6,895 nt of DNA. Origin: an uncultured Selenomonadaceae bacterium (GTDB lineage Bacteria; Bacillota; Negativicutes; Selenomonadales; Selenomonadaceae). The stretch is from positions 1 to 6,895 of the forward strand of contig CAJOPJ010000175.1 of the NCBI GenBank assembly GCA_905236325.1, given 5' to 3'. Of this stretch, positions 6,863-6,895 are shown piece by piece. Both the position numbers and the translations under genes were made by a program. Every line of letters starts with the position of its first letter. Within the stretch, counting starts at the first letter, position 1. Under the pieces are notes generated by a model. That model searched no databases and was not told the DNA's origin. It saw only the letters and a program-made list of their open reading frames with translations.

Positions 6863-6895
6863 ATGTTTTTTGCAGGATTGTCGCCAATACTTTGG
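6863..6895 (+). CDS. Start of an unidentified gene, 3' truncated
   Basis: An ATG at 6863 opens a frame that runs to the window edge (11 codons: MFFAGLSPILW). GAGG at 6854-6857 lies five bases upstream and GGAGAGG at 6845-6851 eleven bases upstream; either could serve as the ribosome binding site. A strong promoter stands at a suitable distance. A TTG directly before the ATG (6860-6862) is an alternative start. The visible residues are hydrophobic, which could begin a signal or membrane segment, but the stretch is too short to identify. The gene is divergent from ftsW. Confidence 0.5.
   Translation, partial: MFFAGLSPILW

Noticed and set aside
6852..6863. Three-codon upstream ORF (ATG AGG ACT TGA) whose stop overlaps the next ATG
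   Set aside because: GGAGAGG touches this ATG with no spacer, so initiation there is unlikely. The arrangement is probably the purine-rich ribosome binding region of the ATG at 6863.
1..6895. tRNA, rRNA, CRISPR array, insertion sequence or defence system
   Set aside because: I saw no tRNA-like cloverleaf, no regularly spaced direct repeats, no transposase motifs and no defence-type proteins. Apart from the short intergenic regions, the window is covered by the four main genes.

Overview
The window is AT-rich bacterial DNA with strong purine-rich ribosome binding sites (AGGAGG, GGAGGTG), compact intergenic regions and U-tract terminators. These traits, an FtsW/SpoVE-like SEDS protein and a GH13-GH77 fusion enzyme suggest a low-GC Firmicute. 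From memory, such fusions and tandem-receiver proteins occur in Negativicutes (Selenomonas-like gut or rumen bacteria). That placement is an inference and is not proven by the sequence.

Layout. (1) Positions 1-608, plus strand: the 3' part of a gene whose product carries two response-regulator receiver domains. The first is cut by the window edge. The second has Ser where the phosphoacceptor Asp should be. (2) Positions 618-653: a terminator-like hairpin with eight T, only 22 bases before the next start codon. (3) Positions 676-1950, plus strand: a GT92/DUF23-type glycosyltransferase with a helical C-terminal extension of unknown function. (4) Positions 1999-5472, plus strand: a 1157-residue enzyme joining a GH13 alpha-glycosidase (with N-terminal beta-sandwich) to a complete GH77 4-alpha-glucanotransferase; both active sites look intact. 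(5) Positions 5496-5521: a hairpin shared by two convergent genes. (6) Positions 5520-6656, minus strand: an FtsW-like peptidoglycan glycosyltransferase, best started at a TTG codon. (7) Positions 6657-6862: a divergent intergenic region with an extended -10 promoter for the minus strand, an 11-bp perfect inverted repeat and a near-consensus promoter for the plus strand. (8) Positions 6863-6895: the first 11 codons of a gene leaving the window.

The genes do not form one obvious pathway. The fusion enzyme would debranch or hydrolyse alpha-glucans and rearrange the resulting malto-oligosaccharides, as in glycogen or maltodextrin use. The glycosyltransferase probably decorates a surface glycan or protein. 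The FtsW-like protein polymerises septal peptidoglycan. The receiver protein is a signalling component whose partners lie outside the window. No complete new system is visible. The most noteworthy items are the fusion enzyme, the degenerate receiver, and the inverted repeat between the divergent promoters.
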